From positions 1 to 16,222 of the forward strand of contig JAQIWT010000699.1 in NCBI GenBank assembly GCA_034696485.1: 16,222 bases of DNA. Direction: 5' to 3'. Made by a program: the position numbers and the translations under genes. This document shows positions 1-10,457 of this stretch, in pieces; within the stretch, counting starts at the first letter, position 1; each line of letters begins with the position of its first letter. The notes beneath the pieces are model-generated. The model made no database searches and was not told the DNA's origin. It saw nothing but the letters and a program-made list of their open reading frames with translations. This stretch comes from Isohypsibius dastychi (lineage: Eukaryota; Tardigrada; Eutardigrada; Parachela; Isohypsibiidae).

Positions 1-46
1 AAGAACGTGGACTTTGACTGAATGTTAAGAATCAAGTCGTCAGTAC

Positions 47-3000
47 CTGCTTGGTAGGTCAAGTGGAAGCCGCGCCCGTGAGATGAAAGGTCAGTTCGGA
101 ATTTGATATGCATCTCGTTGCTTGTTGATTTGATCTGTTTTTGAGGTAAGACAGTTCCGCAGAAAGTGTCAAGGAGTGGACTGGCGATGGAACTTCCGTC
201 ATAAAACTGAAGACATGTACATTTCGTGATTTTATCAGGGTGACAAAACGGGGTAAAACACTCACGGAGACAGCATCGTATTTACATCCAAGCGAGTTTT
301 CCAGATCAAAATCAACCATTGTGGCTTGTATTTGACTTCCAGCCGAAACGTGGATGTGCCAGTAGCACTCACTGTTATGATTGTATGGATTCGGGTAATT
401 TGGGGACGCAATCTGGAATGGAATAATTTAACAATAAATAAAAAAACAAACGATAAAAATAATATGAAATCATAATTAATAACTGAAATTATTAAACAAT
501 AAAAACTAAAAAAAAGTCTGTGATATGATGCCGAATCCCGGTTTTCTCGTCAAAAAACTACCATAGTATTTGTAAACGTTCCTCTACTTTCGTGTCAACG
601 CTGAAACCCTTACATGACCAAATGGTGCTCTCATGATTCCGTTACATCCGGTGGCGGTGGTGAAGTAACTTGCTCTAAAACCTTTTGCAGGGCGGAATCG
701 GTCCGACACAAATTTGATGAACAGTTTATTCGAGTGTGATTTCATTTGCATTGGCTGTGGAAGCTTGCCGCAATATCGTCCGATAAGAGGGGAGTTTTCC
801 GAGCCACCGTTGCGAATCTCCACGTAATCAGCCTGGCAGTCCTCATGGGCTTCCAGTTCAAAATCAGTAATATTCAGCGTAACTTGCGAACCTTCTTCCG
901 CGCTGAGAACCCATGTGCAAGAACTGTAGGCCGGGTAGTCTTCCGGATATCCGGGTGACTGGATTGTACCAGTTGACTGACGAAGTTCTCCACCACAAAC
1001 TGTAATAAACCAAGTCAGAACCATCGAAATTCTTCAGATTAGTAAATATTCGGAAAATCGAACTCGCCGGAAGCGAACTGACCTTTTGCCGCATCCATGG
1101 CTGTATAGACCGCCATAAATCCGCCAAAGTTAACACTGGTATCCGAAACAAAGGTAACTGTCAGCCTGTTGGAGGAGGAGGTAAACGCCGGTGGTGCTTC
1201 CTTTCCACATAATCTGCGTAAACATGATTGCGATAGATAATCAAGGAACCATGACGAATCCCAAAAACTCACTTTGCAAGTGATCCATTTGTATTTGTTG
1301 TAGCGGCTGGATCAATCACTTGAACATAGTCGTATTTACAGTTTGTATGTTGTTCCAATTGAAATGATAAAAATCTGATAAAAAACGGTAATAACTGAAA
1401 GGTCACCGATTATACTATCACCTTACTTGAGCCAAACAACCTCCCCCGGATCAACCGTGATATCCCAGGTGCAGTTACTATCATGGGCATATCCAGCACC
1501 CTCTTGACGAGTGCTCAGTCCAGTTGAGAGCGTTGTTGGAGAGCTGAAGCGACCGCTCGGTCCAGAAAGTTGTCCACCACAAGCTGGAAACAAAACACAT
1601 TCTGACAGGTTCTAATGTTACTGGTCTGACTTCTCAACAATCCAGTTTGCTAACAACTTAAAATAATTTTCAAAAAATGCTGTTGACCACAAAAAATACT
1701 TACTGCTTTGGTATGTTTCACAAGTCGGTCCAGTCCAGGGCGGAACGCAAAAACCTTGAACCAAAACACATGTCGGGATCTTCGACCTATGAAGATGGCT
1801 TAAACGTCATACATGTGTACTCCATCGAGCTTAAGTAGAGACTACTGCACACTCCGCCATTTTTGCATGGCTGGCTCTCGCAAGGATCAGCGCTTGATAT
1901 ATATATCGACCGGCATCCATTGGGACCCACGCCGTCTCCAGTATATCCAGACATACAAGTACAAACTGGACGATCAAGCATGAAACTGTAAGAGCAGTAT
2001 GCGAGAGTGTGGCATCCGCCATTATTGATGAAACAGTTTCGGGGAGATAAGGAAGAAAACAACGCGGTACACGTTATACCTGAAAAATTCAGAACCCATT
2101 CTGATTTTTAATCACGAACCAATTTTTCTACAAATAAAAAAGAGCCTAAAATTTTAACTTACCATCTCCTGTGTATCCGAGTGGACATGATCCGCAGTAG
2201 AAACTTCCGATTGTGTTAATGCAGCTGACCATTGGGTCTCGTGAGCATCCACCATTATTAACCAGACATTCATTCACATCGTTGCATGTGATTCCGTTCC
2301 CCTGCATTCCATAGAACTTGTTTGAAGAATTGCGAAGTAGATTCAATTTTTACTTTTCTACCTGATATCCGGTCGGACATGATCCGCACCGGAAGCTACC
2401 GGGAGTATTAATGCAGGCAACAAATGGTTCCACTGAGCAAGGTGATCGCGATGTGTTGCATTCGTTGATGTCGATATCACAAGGGGCATTTGTGGTATTT
2501 GATTTCATCCAGCCGGCATCGCAGATACATTTGAAATTCGGCTCGTCTGGCGTTTCTCGCGCAATAGACACGCAAGTTCCACGCCCGCAAAGTTCGAAGT
2601 TTGAACTGCTGGTACAGTCGTCATGTTGATTTGCGCAGTGAATTCCGTGCCAACCAGGTTTACAAATACAGCTAAACGAAAGAGGAAATGAACAAAATGA
2701 AATGATGTTGTCTCCAAAAAAGACGTCAATTTACCTAAAACCGCCTCTTCTGTTCACGCAGGTTCCTCCGTTCTGGCATCCAAGTGACGTCCCATTGAAT
2801 AGCGAACACTCATCTCTATCGTTCGCGCAGTTGACACCCTAAGAAATTCTGGATGTTCGGAGTTTTTGGAATGATTTGCCAAGCCAAGATTTACCTCCCA
2901 TCCTTTGTCGCAAAGACATGAATAGCCGTTGTATTTATCGATGCAAGTTCCACCATTTTGACACGGAGATGTTACGCATTCATCCCGGTTTAACATCTAG

Positions 3001-4439
3001 AATACAGAAAGGCAGATCGAATTAGAATCCATTTGAATCTGGAAGATCTGGATGCATTTACGCTTAACATTTCCTGTTGTTTCCGCTCCAGTTCGCGAAT
3101 CTAATAAATCTGCCTAAAATCTCACGTAGATCAAGATGCTGGTTTGGCTAAATACCTTTCTTTCCAATCGGCGCACCTTTCGTCCAAACTCCTGCGCATT
3201 CTGAGATGACATGTTTCCATTATCGAATATATTCTAAAGCAAAACAAGTGGAAGCCATTCTTTCAGAATACACTGGATGCAGGATATCTCACTGAGTTTT
3301 GAGTCAGTCCATTTGAACTGCTTTCGTTAAGCTGTGCGAGAACTGCTTCCAGTTTACTTGAGATCGCGGGAATACTTTTAGCCTAAATAGAAGACAGTAG
3401 TTTTATGAAAGCTAGCAGGAGAACAGGGTATGTACTTACGGCTTGAATAGTTAGAAAAAGGTCATCATCGCCGACTTTGACGGAGGTTGCCTGAAATGCT
3501 ATGGAACCACTTTCACCGGCTTGTAATACCAGTTGTCCATCCTTTGTCCGGATGCGAGGTCTGACAAAATGTAACTCAGTTATCTGTTACTAAAACACGT
3601 CAAACGAAATATTTCATCTTCATCAGTCAAAACACAAAATACAGGTACAAAAAGACAACATGAAAACGGAGCCCTTCTACAATATACCAACTTATATTAC
3701 CGTAATGTCCGAATTAGAAGCCCCCCCCCGTAATAGAAGCCCAGTCCGAAATAGAAGCCCAAATTTACCCTAGTTTTCAAGGGTCCCCCCTTTAAAAAAC
3801 GCTTTTTTTCGTCACGTGACAGGTTGGAAAAATTGCTTTGAAAGAATTGTAGCCCGGGCTTCTAATTCGGTCATTACGGTATATTAACATAAACCACGAT
3901 GATGATGATGATGATTCCATATAGTTTGCTTACCAGTTAACCTTAATATTCCATATGCAAAACAGCACAGTCCAAATAAAATTCAAGATTACGATCACAG
4001 AAAGCGGCTCACCCGAAGTTGACTGCATGGGTACGGTAGATAAGAATTTCAGATCGCACCGATAATGCCGAATTAGTGTTGATCATTTCGTTCAGAACTC
4101 TACATGAACGTACGTTCATCGTCGAAGAAACGAATGTTCTGAACCACTTTGTTTGGAAACAATATAATAAATACATCAGAATTTCAGTAAACCATAATGA
4201 TGATACAGAACAGCTGCGATCTTCCGAAACCTCTTAATCACCGATTTTTATAGAACCTCACCGTTACCCATACTTTTACAGTGACAATGCATTTAACTCA
4301 AAAATGTCGAAATTTTAATAAATAGAAAAAGATTAACTCACAACTTTTCTGTATCACCGCTGCCTGATTGCGACTGACTCCATGATATCCCAACCAAGAG
4401 TAGCAGGAGCTGTTGTATTGTATTCCGGCCCACCATCAT
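47..4439 (-). CDS. CUBN: Cubilin-like endocytic receptor, N-terminal part (17 coding exons, continues off left edge)
   Basis: Cubilin is a peripheral receptor that, with amnionless, takes up protein and vitamin ligands in absorptive and filtering cells. Coding exons, in order: 4342-4439, 3440-3560, 3293-3382, 3156-3233, 3062-3100, 2895-2996, 2735-2838, 2362-2671, 2163-2301, 1813-2079, 1704-1754, 1427-1583, 1273-1374, 1083-1213, 614-999, 266-412, 47-206. They join in one frame with GT-AG borders and give about 827 residues. Residues 1-25 are a leucine-rich signal peptide ([19 protein letters not shown]). Residues 33-142 match the cubilin N-terminal oligomerisation region ([12 protein letters not shown]) and end in a short charged coiled-coil-like stretch. 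Seven EGF modules follow (about 147-466), several calcium-binding (DINEC, DVNEC, RDEC). CUB1 is about 468-592, CUB2 598-709 ([21 protein letters not shown]), CUB3 from 715 to the edge. Order and spacing match cubilin rather than tolloid-type CUB proteins. The donor at 46 (GTACTG) is weak, and that exon could also read on past position 1. Vertebrate cubilin carries 27 CUB domains, so most of the gene lies outside. Confidence 0.93.
3698..3881. mobile_element. MITE-like element with 26-bp terminal inverted repeats, in cubilin intron 1
   Basis: The two ends, 3698-3723 and 3856-3881, are reverse complements over 26 bp with one mismatch. Each begins TACCGTAATG and reaches AATTAGAAGCCC. The outermost TA on each side looks like a TA target duplication, as for Tc1/mariner-type elements; the superfamily is an inference. 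The 184-bp interior has no coding capacity. A 13-mer ending in TAGAAGCCC occurs three times near the left end (3711-3723, 3730-3742, 3748-3760). There is also a C9 run and a perfect 10-bp palindrome GTCACGTGAC at 3811-3820. The element sits inside the 781-bp first intron (3561-4341), away from the splice sites. Confidence 0.8.
3898..3915. repeat. (GAT)6 microsatellite
   Basis: Six perfect GAT units lie in cubilin intron 1, 16 bp beyond the right end of the MITE-like element. No function is implied. Confidence 0.85.
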
Positions 4440-4850
4440 CAGTCGGTGTTGGTGATCCACATGAAATCACTTGGAAAATTCAAAATCCAGTTTCAATGTA
4501 CGATAAACACTGGAAGGTCACGTTTATCCGGACGCCAGGACCAAAGACTCTATTGTAGAACTACTGCTTTCAAGCAAAATTTCGGAAAATGAACGCAGAC
4601 ACTGATTAGTACCGCCAGTTGTGATCTTCTAGATAAAACCAATTAAGAAACTACGGTGGCTTCTGAATGGCTGACTAAGGTCATTTCGGCTCAACGAGAA
4701 GGACAACCCACTTGGTTCCAAAGGTCAGTTTTCCCTCACTAGTCCGCGTCCAAAAAAACTAAATCCCCGACGAAAATCCAGTTCATGAAAGTTTTCTCAT
4801 ATAACGAGCGGTGTAAGTTACAATCAACCGGAAGTAAACCAGTAAGATGC
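4440..4850 (-). other. Cubilin 5' flank / gap to the RPS17 3' end
   Basis: About 410 bp separate the cubilin start codon from the RPS17 polyadenylation signal. This interval should hold the cubilin 5' UTR and promoter. I see no open frame worth calling, no clear TATA box and no RNA gene. A CCGGATAAACG GATA-like site lies at about 4526-4536 on the minus strand. Confidence 0.5.
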
Positions 4851-4856
4851 TTTATT
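4851..4856 (-). terminator. Polyadenylation signal of RPS17
   Basis: TTTATT on the plus strand reads AATAAA on the minus strand, 92 bp downstream of the RPS17 stop codon. That is a normal 3' UTR length for a ribosomal protein gene. No other AATAAA lies between the stop and this site. Confidence 0.75.
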
Positions 4857-4947
4857 CAAGCTAGTCACGCAGACAGATGACCATTAGTCTAACGAACTAC
4901 CCGAAAGGGATCTTACAAATTTCAAACAATAACCAAAATTTACTTGC

Positions 4948-5652
4948 TTATTCCTGGTTACGATCTCCTCGATCTCCCCGATCACCACCACGACGATCAC
5001 CTCGATCTCCAGTTTGACGAGGACGGAATCCTCCGCCACTAGGCTCAGCCGAAGCTGTTGTCACTTGAATGTTGTTCATCTTTGCTGGGAAATTCAAAAG
5101 CTTGGTCAACATCTCTTTCGTGTCCGGATCAACCTCGATGACATCTTGAGCATCCAGCACCGAGATTTCTGGTACGTAGTTGTCACGACGCTCTCGTTCT
5201 TCCTCTTGAAGTTTGATGCTGATGCCTCGAACTGGTGCCTTTTGAATACGTTTCATAAGATGAGTGATAAATCTATAACAGAAGGAAAACAACATGAAAA
5301 TCGAAAACGTTGAGGACTGAAAAAATGGCTAGCTTATCATGATTTACGAAACGAATTCAGCAAACTTTCTCTTACCCAGCAACTTTATTTCTCAGCTTCT
5401 TCGTGGGCAAAACAGCAACTTCTTCGATGACTTTCTTGTTGGTGTGGAAATCCGAGCCCAACTTTGTGTAGTACTTCTCGATGATCAACCGAGAAGCCTT
5501 CTTAACAGTTTTTGTTCGAACGCGACCCTGCAAACAGCAAATTATAACATCCAGAATATACACAATCTCCCATATAATCGTCCTCGTCAGCGACGACAAA
5601 ACGCAATCAACAACTAAATGTGGAACTATAACTCTCCAATAATTCTCACCAT
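4948..5652 (-). CDS. RPS17: 40S ribosomal protein S17 (eS17)
   Basis: This is a structural protein of the small ribosomal subunit head and beak. Three coding exons: 5650-5652 (the ATG alone, with donor GTGAGA directly after it), 5376-5527 and 4948-5272, giving 159 residues. Hallmarks are [20 protein letters not shown] at residues 2-21, [53 protein letters not shown] and VDPDTKEML. The single-codon first exon is common in animal ribosomal protein genes and explains why the conserved reading frame starts directly at Gly2. Human RPS17 has 135 residues. Here the conserved core ends near residue 122 and is followed by a tail rich in Gly, Asp and Arg, with five GDR units between residues 140 and 155, ending NQE. 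Identity is certain; the tail is the only unusual part. Confidence 0.97.
4961..5010. repeat. Degenerate 9-bp GATC-containing repeat encoding the RPS17 tail
   Basis: Five GATC tetramers recur in short periodic blocks (CGATCTCCT, CGATCTCCC, CGATCACCA and so on). On the minus strand these encode the GDR/GGDR units of the RPS17 C-terminal extension. The pattern suggests the tail grew by local duplication or slippage. Confidence 0.65.
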
Positions 5653-5663
5653 GATTGTATCAG

Positions 5664-5673
5664 CGGGAGAAGA
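5664..5673 (-). promoter_or_regulatory. Candidate TCT/5'TOP initiator of RPS17
   Basis: On the minus strand the bases just upstream of the ATG read TCTTCTCCCG, an uninterrupted pyrimidine run starting 20-21 bp before the start codon. Animal ribosomal protein genes typically start transcription at a C within such a run, which makes the mRNA subject to TOP-type translational control. The predicted start is the C at 5672, giving a 5' UTR of about 20 nt. The exact start is inferred. Confidence 0.6.
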
Positions 5674-6104
5674 CCAACTCCAGAAAAGATCCAACAACAA
5701 CAATTTGAGATGAAGTTCTCGAAGGTCTCCGATGTATGTGAGGGCCCGGTCGGAACGCGAGAACGCCACGCTTGGAACAGAGCGAGCGGAAAATGAAGTT
5801 GGGTGGGAGAAGATGAATTAGACACGCAGTTTCGATTGCATGATTTACCATGAGAGGCGGGCATCCAGTGGACCAATCAAAAGGTGAATAACACCACAAA
5901 GGCAAGCTGATCGTACCCCTTGGACTCACTTCACTCAGCGTAACCACAGAAGAAGGTCATCGACTAACATCCGACAAAAAACAAACGGACAATGCCACAT
6001 CAAGAAAAGATTGTGTACCGTTGGTGAATATCGAGGTGGCCAGAAAGAGGTTGTTTCCGTTGCGACTACACAAAACGGCACAAACATTCAGGTTATAGTT
6101 GAGA
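5674..6104. other. Intergenic: RPS17 promoter and Vsx 3' flank
   Basis: No gene recognised. The part nearest RPS17 is relatively GC-rich and has a CCAAT pentamer at 5873-5877 (plus strand). Two overlapping minus-strand open frames here (within 5646-5947) show no family signature and lie where the RPS17 promoter must be, so I do not call them. Confidence 0.45.
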
Positions 6105-6110
6105 TTTAAT
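6105..6110 (-). terminator. Candidate polyadenylation signal of Vsx (ATTAAA)
   Basis: The minus strand reads ATTAAA 105 bp downstream of the Vsx stop codon. It is the commonest variant of AATAAA. No canonical AATAAA lies between it and the stop, so it is the best candidate, but unproven. Confidence 0.4.
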
Positions 6111-6214
6111 CACTGTTTTCTTTCAAGATTAAACGGAGAATACAGTCACGCAGTTTCGAGATCGCTTATTGGATACATGTATGTTTGTAAACTGTGAGTA
6201 AAAATATAGTCAGA

Positions 6215-9200
6215 CTAAGAATGATGCTTTTCGGGTTTGTTCAGGTCCCTTCGTTCAGGAGCTGATTTGCCGGTCGAGTCGCCCTGAATATTCAGACGTG
6301 CACAGTGCTCATGGGCTTTCATTCGAAGAGAAGCGATACTGTTGGACCGGAGGACTTCCTTGTTTTGGCTTGGAATGCCCGGTGGGTCTGCGGATGGTCC
6401 GGCGGAATATCGCGAAGCAAGGTTGATCGGATTGCTTTCCAGTTCGTCGCCAGACTTTAAATGGCTCTCGCTACCATCCCGACTTTCGCAGGTAGTGTCG
6501 TCGTTCTTGAAATGCTCAGCTGCTTCTAGTGATTTCTTGTGCATTCCTAAAAACCACCCAGATTATTACAGATTTCAACTAAAAATATTCTGCAGAATCA
6601 AAAACAAAGATTTTGCAAGACAAACTGATTTTGGCTCGTTAATTTAAGATCTACTCGAATTTTCAATCCAGTGATATTTACGGACATTAACCGACAAAAT
6701 AATAAAGGTATTTACCAAGTAGCCAAGGAGCGCATGTTTCGACGTTGCTGCCATCTTTCGCCTTCAGAATGGTTTCCGGCAGTGGCAAAGAATGCCGCAC
6801 CATCGCACCGTACAGACCATACTCGGCCATAATCGTGCTTCGTCCCCATGTTTTCTCCGTCTTTCGCCATTTTGCTCTACGATTTTGAAACCAGACCTGC
6901 AAAAGATTATTTATAGACACAATGGAAAACATAGTCTATTTCTGTGTAACAGCTATGGGGTAGACAGTAGTACGTAGTCTGAATTGATATTACGTCGGAT
7001 GATATCACATTACGGTACATACGAGAAGAGCAAGAGCTCATTAAATTCTCCATCGTCAAATGACCAATTATTTCCACCTGAAGAAATATTGTAACGCCAT
7101 CCAGGACACGCGCCTTCCATATTATTACCACACATCTTCTGCCGCGCTTCATTATCTCTTTATTCACTGGAACGTGATGTTTTTACAGATTTGAGCGCAA
7201 AAGAGCACCCGTTCGGCTGGCTAATGAGGTCAACGGTTAGTTGATCTAAAGGAAATGACAGTAAAAAATACACCTCCGGGCGCTACTCGAAAGAAAAATG
7301 CAACACTTCATCTGGTCCATTAGCCAGATTTCACAAGCGCGACTGAATTTCCGTTCTGCTGATTGGTCATCAATTTGTACACTGATCACGTCAACAGTAT
7401 ATATAATTCAGACCAATTTCGAGGTACTAGTTCGTTCGACAATCATGGACATTTATGATATTGGCAAATTAAACGCAATTTCCTGATGGTGACCTTTAAG
7501 TTTTTATCAGTCGACTCGGGTTTGACATTCGTTTCATACTTATATTATCCACCAAATGCATAATTGCATTTAAAGAGAACCACATACTAAAAAGAGAGAG
7601 TCTAAATAAAAAGGCGATCTTAGAAAAACATAAATGAAATATATTCTATGCGTCACAAATTTGGCCTAACTTCGCTACTTCGGTTTTGTGATCGATTTTC
7701 CGTTTAGAAATTGCCTCATCAACCAAAGAACTCTTGCCCTTTCCACAGAAGATTGACTGGCCAACTAAACAAACTGTTCAACATGCGTAAAGCGTCGGTC
7801 AAGTTATCTCAAGCTTAATTTGATTATAAGCTTGAAATGCGGCAAAATGAAGGCAGTAAATTAGATTGCGGAAGGAAAATGGCAATTTCATCAAAGTATG
7901 GTGATTACAAACGAGAAGGGACTATTATTTTATCATATCGACCACCTCTATTCATGTTGTCAGCAATCATGACGAGACTAGCGCGGGAATTAAGTTGCAT
8001 TTTACAGCTTCCCCCCGATCAGCCTAATCGGATACGGCAAATTGGCGAATGAAATCGTTGACTGATAAAAATAATGTCCCTTTAGTCGTGTTCAAAATGG
8101 CACTTAATCAATCTAATGCAGATGATACTCACGCTAACTGACTACTTTCTTTTTTCCGTACGTCAACTAGGCGTTCCGGAAAACCATTTCCGCATAGCTC
8201 ACTCGTTTTCCCAACGAAAGACAACCAGAAAACTATAAATTTCACTTGCATTTTGGCACTAACTATGTTTTCGGATGAATTTATTACGATCTAAACCGTT
8301 TATGAAAATTCTAACGAAAGCGGGGTAAATAGAAAAGTTGGTATCGTAGAATTACCTGAATTCTATCCTCCGGTAAATCTGTTCTCATTGATAGGTGTTC
8401 TCTGGCATACACGTCGGGGTAATGCGCTTCCTTGAATGCTTTCTCAAGTTCTTCAACTTGAAAACTGGTAAATATAGTTCTGGAATAAATAAACTTTCAG
8501 AATTCATTTATTTTGCATGGTGAAACCGAAAACTGACCGATGTCGTCGCTTCTTCTTTTTTTTCTTTCCATTTCCACTGTTCGAGGGCTCAAAGCATCGT
8601 TCGTTGTGTGATCCAAGGATATCTCCATTACCTAATAAAAAGTGATATCAGAATACTTCAGCCTCCATAAAACCGGAACTGAATATCATTTTCGTAGCAA
8701 ACTAAATAAAAGTTCCCATAACAAAACTGAAAAGAATGTCGGATCGAGAGAATTCGGTTGTTACTGTGCTGAACGATTTAATAATTAAGTGACAGCATGC
8801 AATATTGACAAAATGGTTGAATATTTTTCTTAATAATCTGATCCATATAATCACATTGCTGAGAAAATGGAAACAGGGAGAGCATGCTGCGATGTTGGCC
8901 TTGTTAGCTCCAGCTGCCCATCAGTTGCTAAACGGTAATTTACCACGAAGCCACGTTGCGCCTCTTCCGGCACAGCGACCAGCACCTTCACAATTAAATT
9001 TAAAAATACCAAAATCCGGTGTCAAGTTGCACAGAACAATCAAATTGGTCAGATTTCAAAACCTAATCAGAATGAACAAGATGAAATTTCATAAATCAAA
9101 TGACTAATCAACATTTTGAGTTAGTTATTTCACACCTATTCATTCAATAACTGAAAAACAGACAGGGTGGAAAATGAAAGCACAAAGTGAGTTCTGTACC

Positions 9201-9834
9201 ATACAACATTGTGTTCAAATCGAAAGGTCATGGAATGTTCCCAAACAATTCAACGTTTTTTGTTCCATGATTAATAGAGGGATCTTATATGATCGAATTC
9301 CATATAAAATTTATAGATACAGTATTTCGTGTGACTCAAAATCCAACCTTCGAAATTTTGGGAAATACCTGAATGGGAATCCCGTCCTGGAGAACAGTCA
9401 GGAAGTCCAGTGAGATAAGAAGGAATATGTGAAGGATGATTCGTTTGGAATGGAGGACCGGAACTGGCAACATTTGGCATGTAGTTGTTCATGAGCTGCT
9501 GCGCTGCCGATGGGTTGGTAGAGAAGTACATGCGCGCAGCGGCCGCGTGGTGAGCCGAGGCATCCGAAAGGCACGAAGTGACATTTACCGATTGATGATT
9601 AACACCATGAGGCGAAGAGGAATAAAAATTGGATCCCGGCCGGACACTGCAAATCCCACCGGAAGTATGATGACCCATGCTACCAACTAGCGATTGAGAA
9701 TGCGGTTGGGAATGGCAAGATCCATCTGGTCCTAAACTCAGTCCGAGAAGTTCTTGAATGGCGAATGGATTGCGCTGATTCTGAAGCGCATGATGCTGCA
9801 TACCCGGAAATCCAACCGACGATACTAGATTCAT
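6215..9834 (-). CDS. VSX: Visual system homeobox (Vsx/Chx10 class) transcription factor
   Basis: Vsx proteins are paired-like homeodomain factors of retinal and interneuron differentiation. Five coding exons: 9369-9834, 8538-8631, 8356-8479, 6716-6896, 6215-6546; 398 residues. The start at 9834 is the only in-frame ATG before the octapeptide, and an in-frame TAA lies upstream at 9952-9954. Octapeptide-like motif: residues 22-33 ([12 protein letters not shown]). A His/Ala/Ser-rich linker follows, then a lysine/arginine nuclear-localisation run (178-187). The homeodomain is about residues 183-242 ([39 protein letters not shown], Gln50). The intron between homeodomain positions 46 and 47 is typical of paired-type genes. 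The CVC domain, diagnostic of Vsx/Chx10/CEH-10, follows at about 243-297 ([36 protein letters not shown]). An OAR-like motif is at 353-369 ([17 protein letters not shown]). Which Vsx paralogue this is cannot be told. The exon 2 donor is GTCAGT. Confidence 0.96.
6897..8355. other. Large Vsx intron inside the homeodomain (1459 bp)
   Basis: This intron is about ten times the usual size in the window. It contains two TAAT-type motifs, TCATTAGCCA (minus strand, 7218-7227) and CCATTAGCCA (plus strand, 7317-7326), and an isolated plus-strand TATATATAA-like run near 7398-7406. Open frames of 60-85 codons occur on both strands (for example near 6907-7167, 7298-7486 and 7837-8052) without recognisable domains. 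Its size and motifs suit an intronic enhancer, but that is an inference. Confidence 0.4.
8632..9368. other. Vsx intron 1 (737 bp)
   Basis: No RNA gene, repeat or domain-bearing exon is visible. A plus-strand open frame across 8805-9107 has no ATG at its beginning; its first in-frame ATG lies well inside, and no family is recognisable. I treat it as chance. Confidence 0.4.
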
Positions 9835-10300
9835 GGAATAAAGAACAAATCTCCAGTCGGAGATGAAGTTCGGAAAAACCACAAACAGCAAGATGAGATG
9901 GCTATTTCCAGCAAAGTGAAAATGGAGCGAAACTAAGCGATAATTGCAAGGTTATTTATTATTGATGCAGAAGGCTTCTGCCAAATGAAAGTGATCGAGC
10001 TTATGAGTGACTGCCAATGTACGCTGTCGGAAACGAGATTCCCCTGTGTTTTTGAAATGCCAGTAACAGTGGATTATATTGGTTGTTGAGATGTCTGATT
10101 AGTTATTTGGTCTTCATGGGCGCCATTAGCTAGCTTCTAACGCAGAACGATCTTGCTGATTGGTTGCTGGTGCTGCCTCTAACCGCGCGCCTGTTCAGTC
10201 GATTATCGACATCACCACGGTTTCGCTGATTTCACATGTCTGTTCTTAATACGGTTCTGTACGGCGCGTAAGTCGCGAAAAATAAGTCAGAATAAAAGCA
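9835..10300 (-). promoter_or_regulatory. Vsx 5' flank: putative promoter with two CAACCAAT boxes
   Basis: Two identical minus-strand CAACCAAT motifs lie at 10078-10085 and 10159-10166, 81 bp apart, in the orientation of Vsx transcription. The nearer one runs into AATATAATCC, a weak TATA-like sequence. CCATTAGCTA sits between them at 10123-10132 (plus). A 15-bp hyphenated palindrome, GCAGAAG-G-CTTCTGC, is at 9967-9981. The transcription start cannot be fixed from sequence. Confidence 0.4.
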
Positions 10301-10457
10301 AGTGCGTAAACTGGTTTTCGGCAATTTCGCAGAACAACTTGAAATAACTCAATGTTTCAAAGCCCATGTTGTTCAGGAACATGAAAACCTGTATTCCCGA
10401 CCTTACTCGGCCAAAAACTTCCTGAGCCGTGAAAAAAATTGGGAAGCGCGTAACAAA

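Noticed and set aside
584-1272. Minus-strand open frames at 864-1151 and the plus-strand frame at 746-958
   Set aside because: They overlap the CUB2/CUB3 exon in other frames and lack domain content; shadows.
5273-5649. Possible snoRNA in the RPS17 introns
   Set aside because: Ribosomal protein introns often host snoRNAs. I found a C-box-like ATGATAA in 5273-5375 but no properly placed D box or terminal stem, and no ACA box in 5528-5649.
7398-7406. Plus-strand TATA-like run with an ATG about 40 bp downstream
   Set aside because: The following frame closes after 13 codons and the site lies within a Vsx intron; likely AT-rich chance.
8805-9107. 100-codon plus-strand open frame in Vsx intron 1
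   Set aside because: It begins with TTG, its first in-frame ATG is internal, and it lies antisense within an intron with no recognisable family.
9436-9690. Plus-strand open frame opposite Vsx exon 1
   Set aside because: Antisense shadow of the well-supported Vsx N-terminal exon.
9835-9891. Upstream extension of the Vsx open frame
   Set aside because: The 19 extra codons begin with TTG, not ATG; the first real ATG is at 9834.
9967-9981. GCAGAAG-G-CTTCTGC palindrome as a heat-shock or STAT site
   Set aside because: The spacing (GAA-3-TTC) does not fit the heat-shock element (GAA-2-TTC), and STAT sites have the opposite half-site order.
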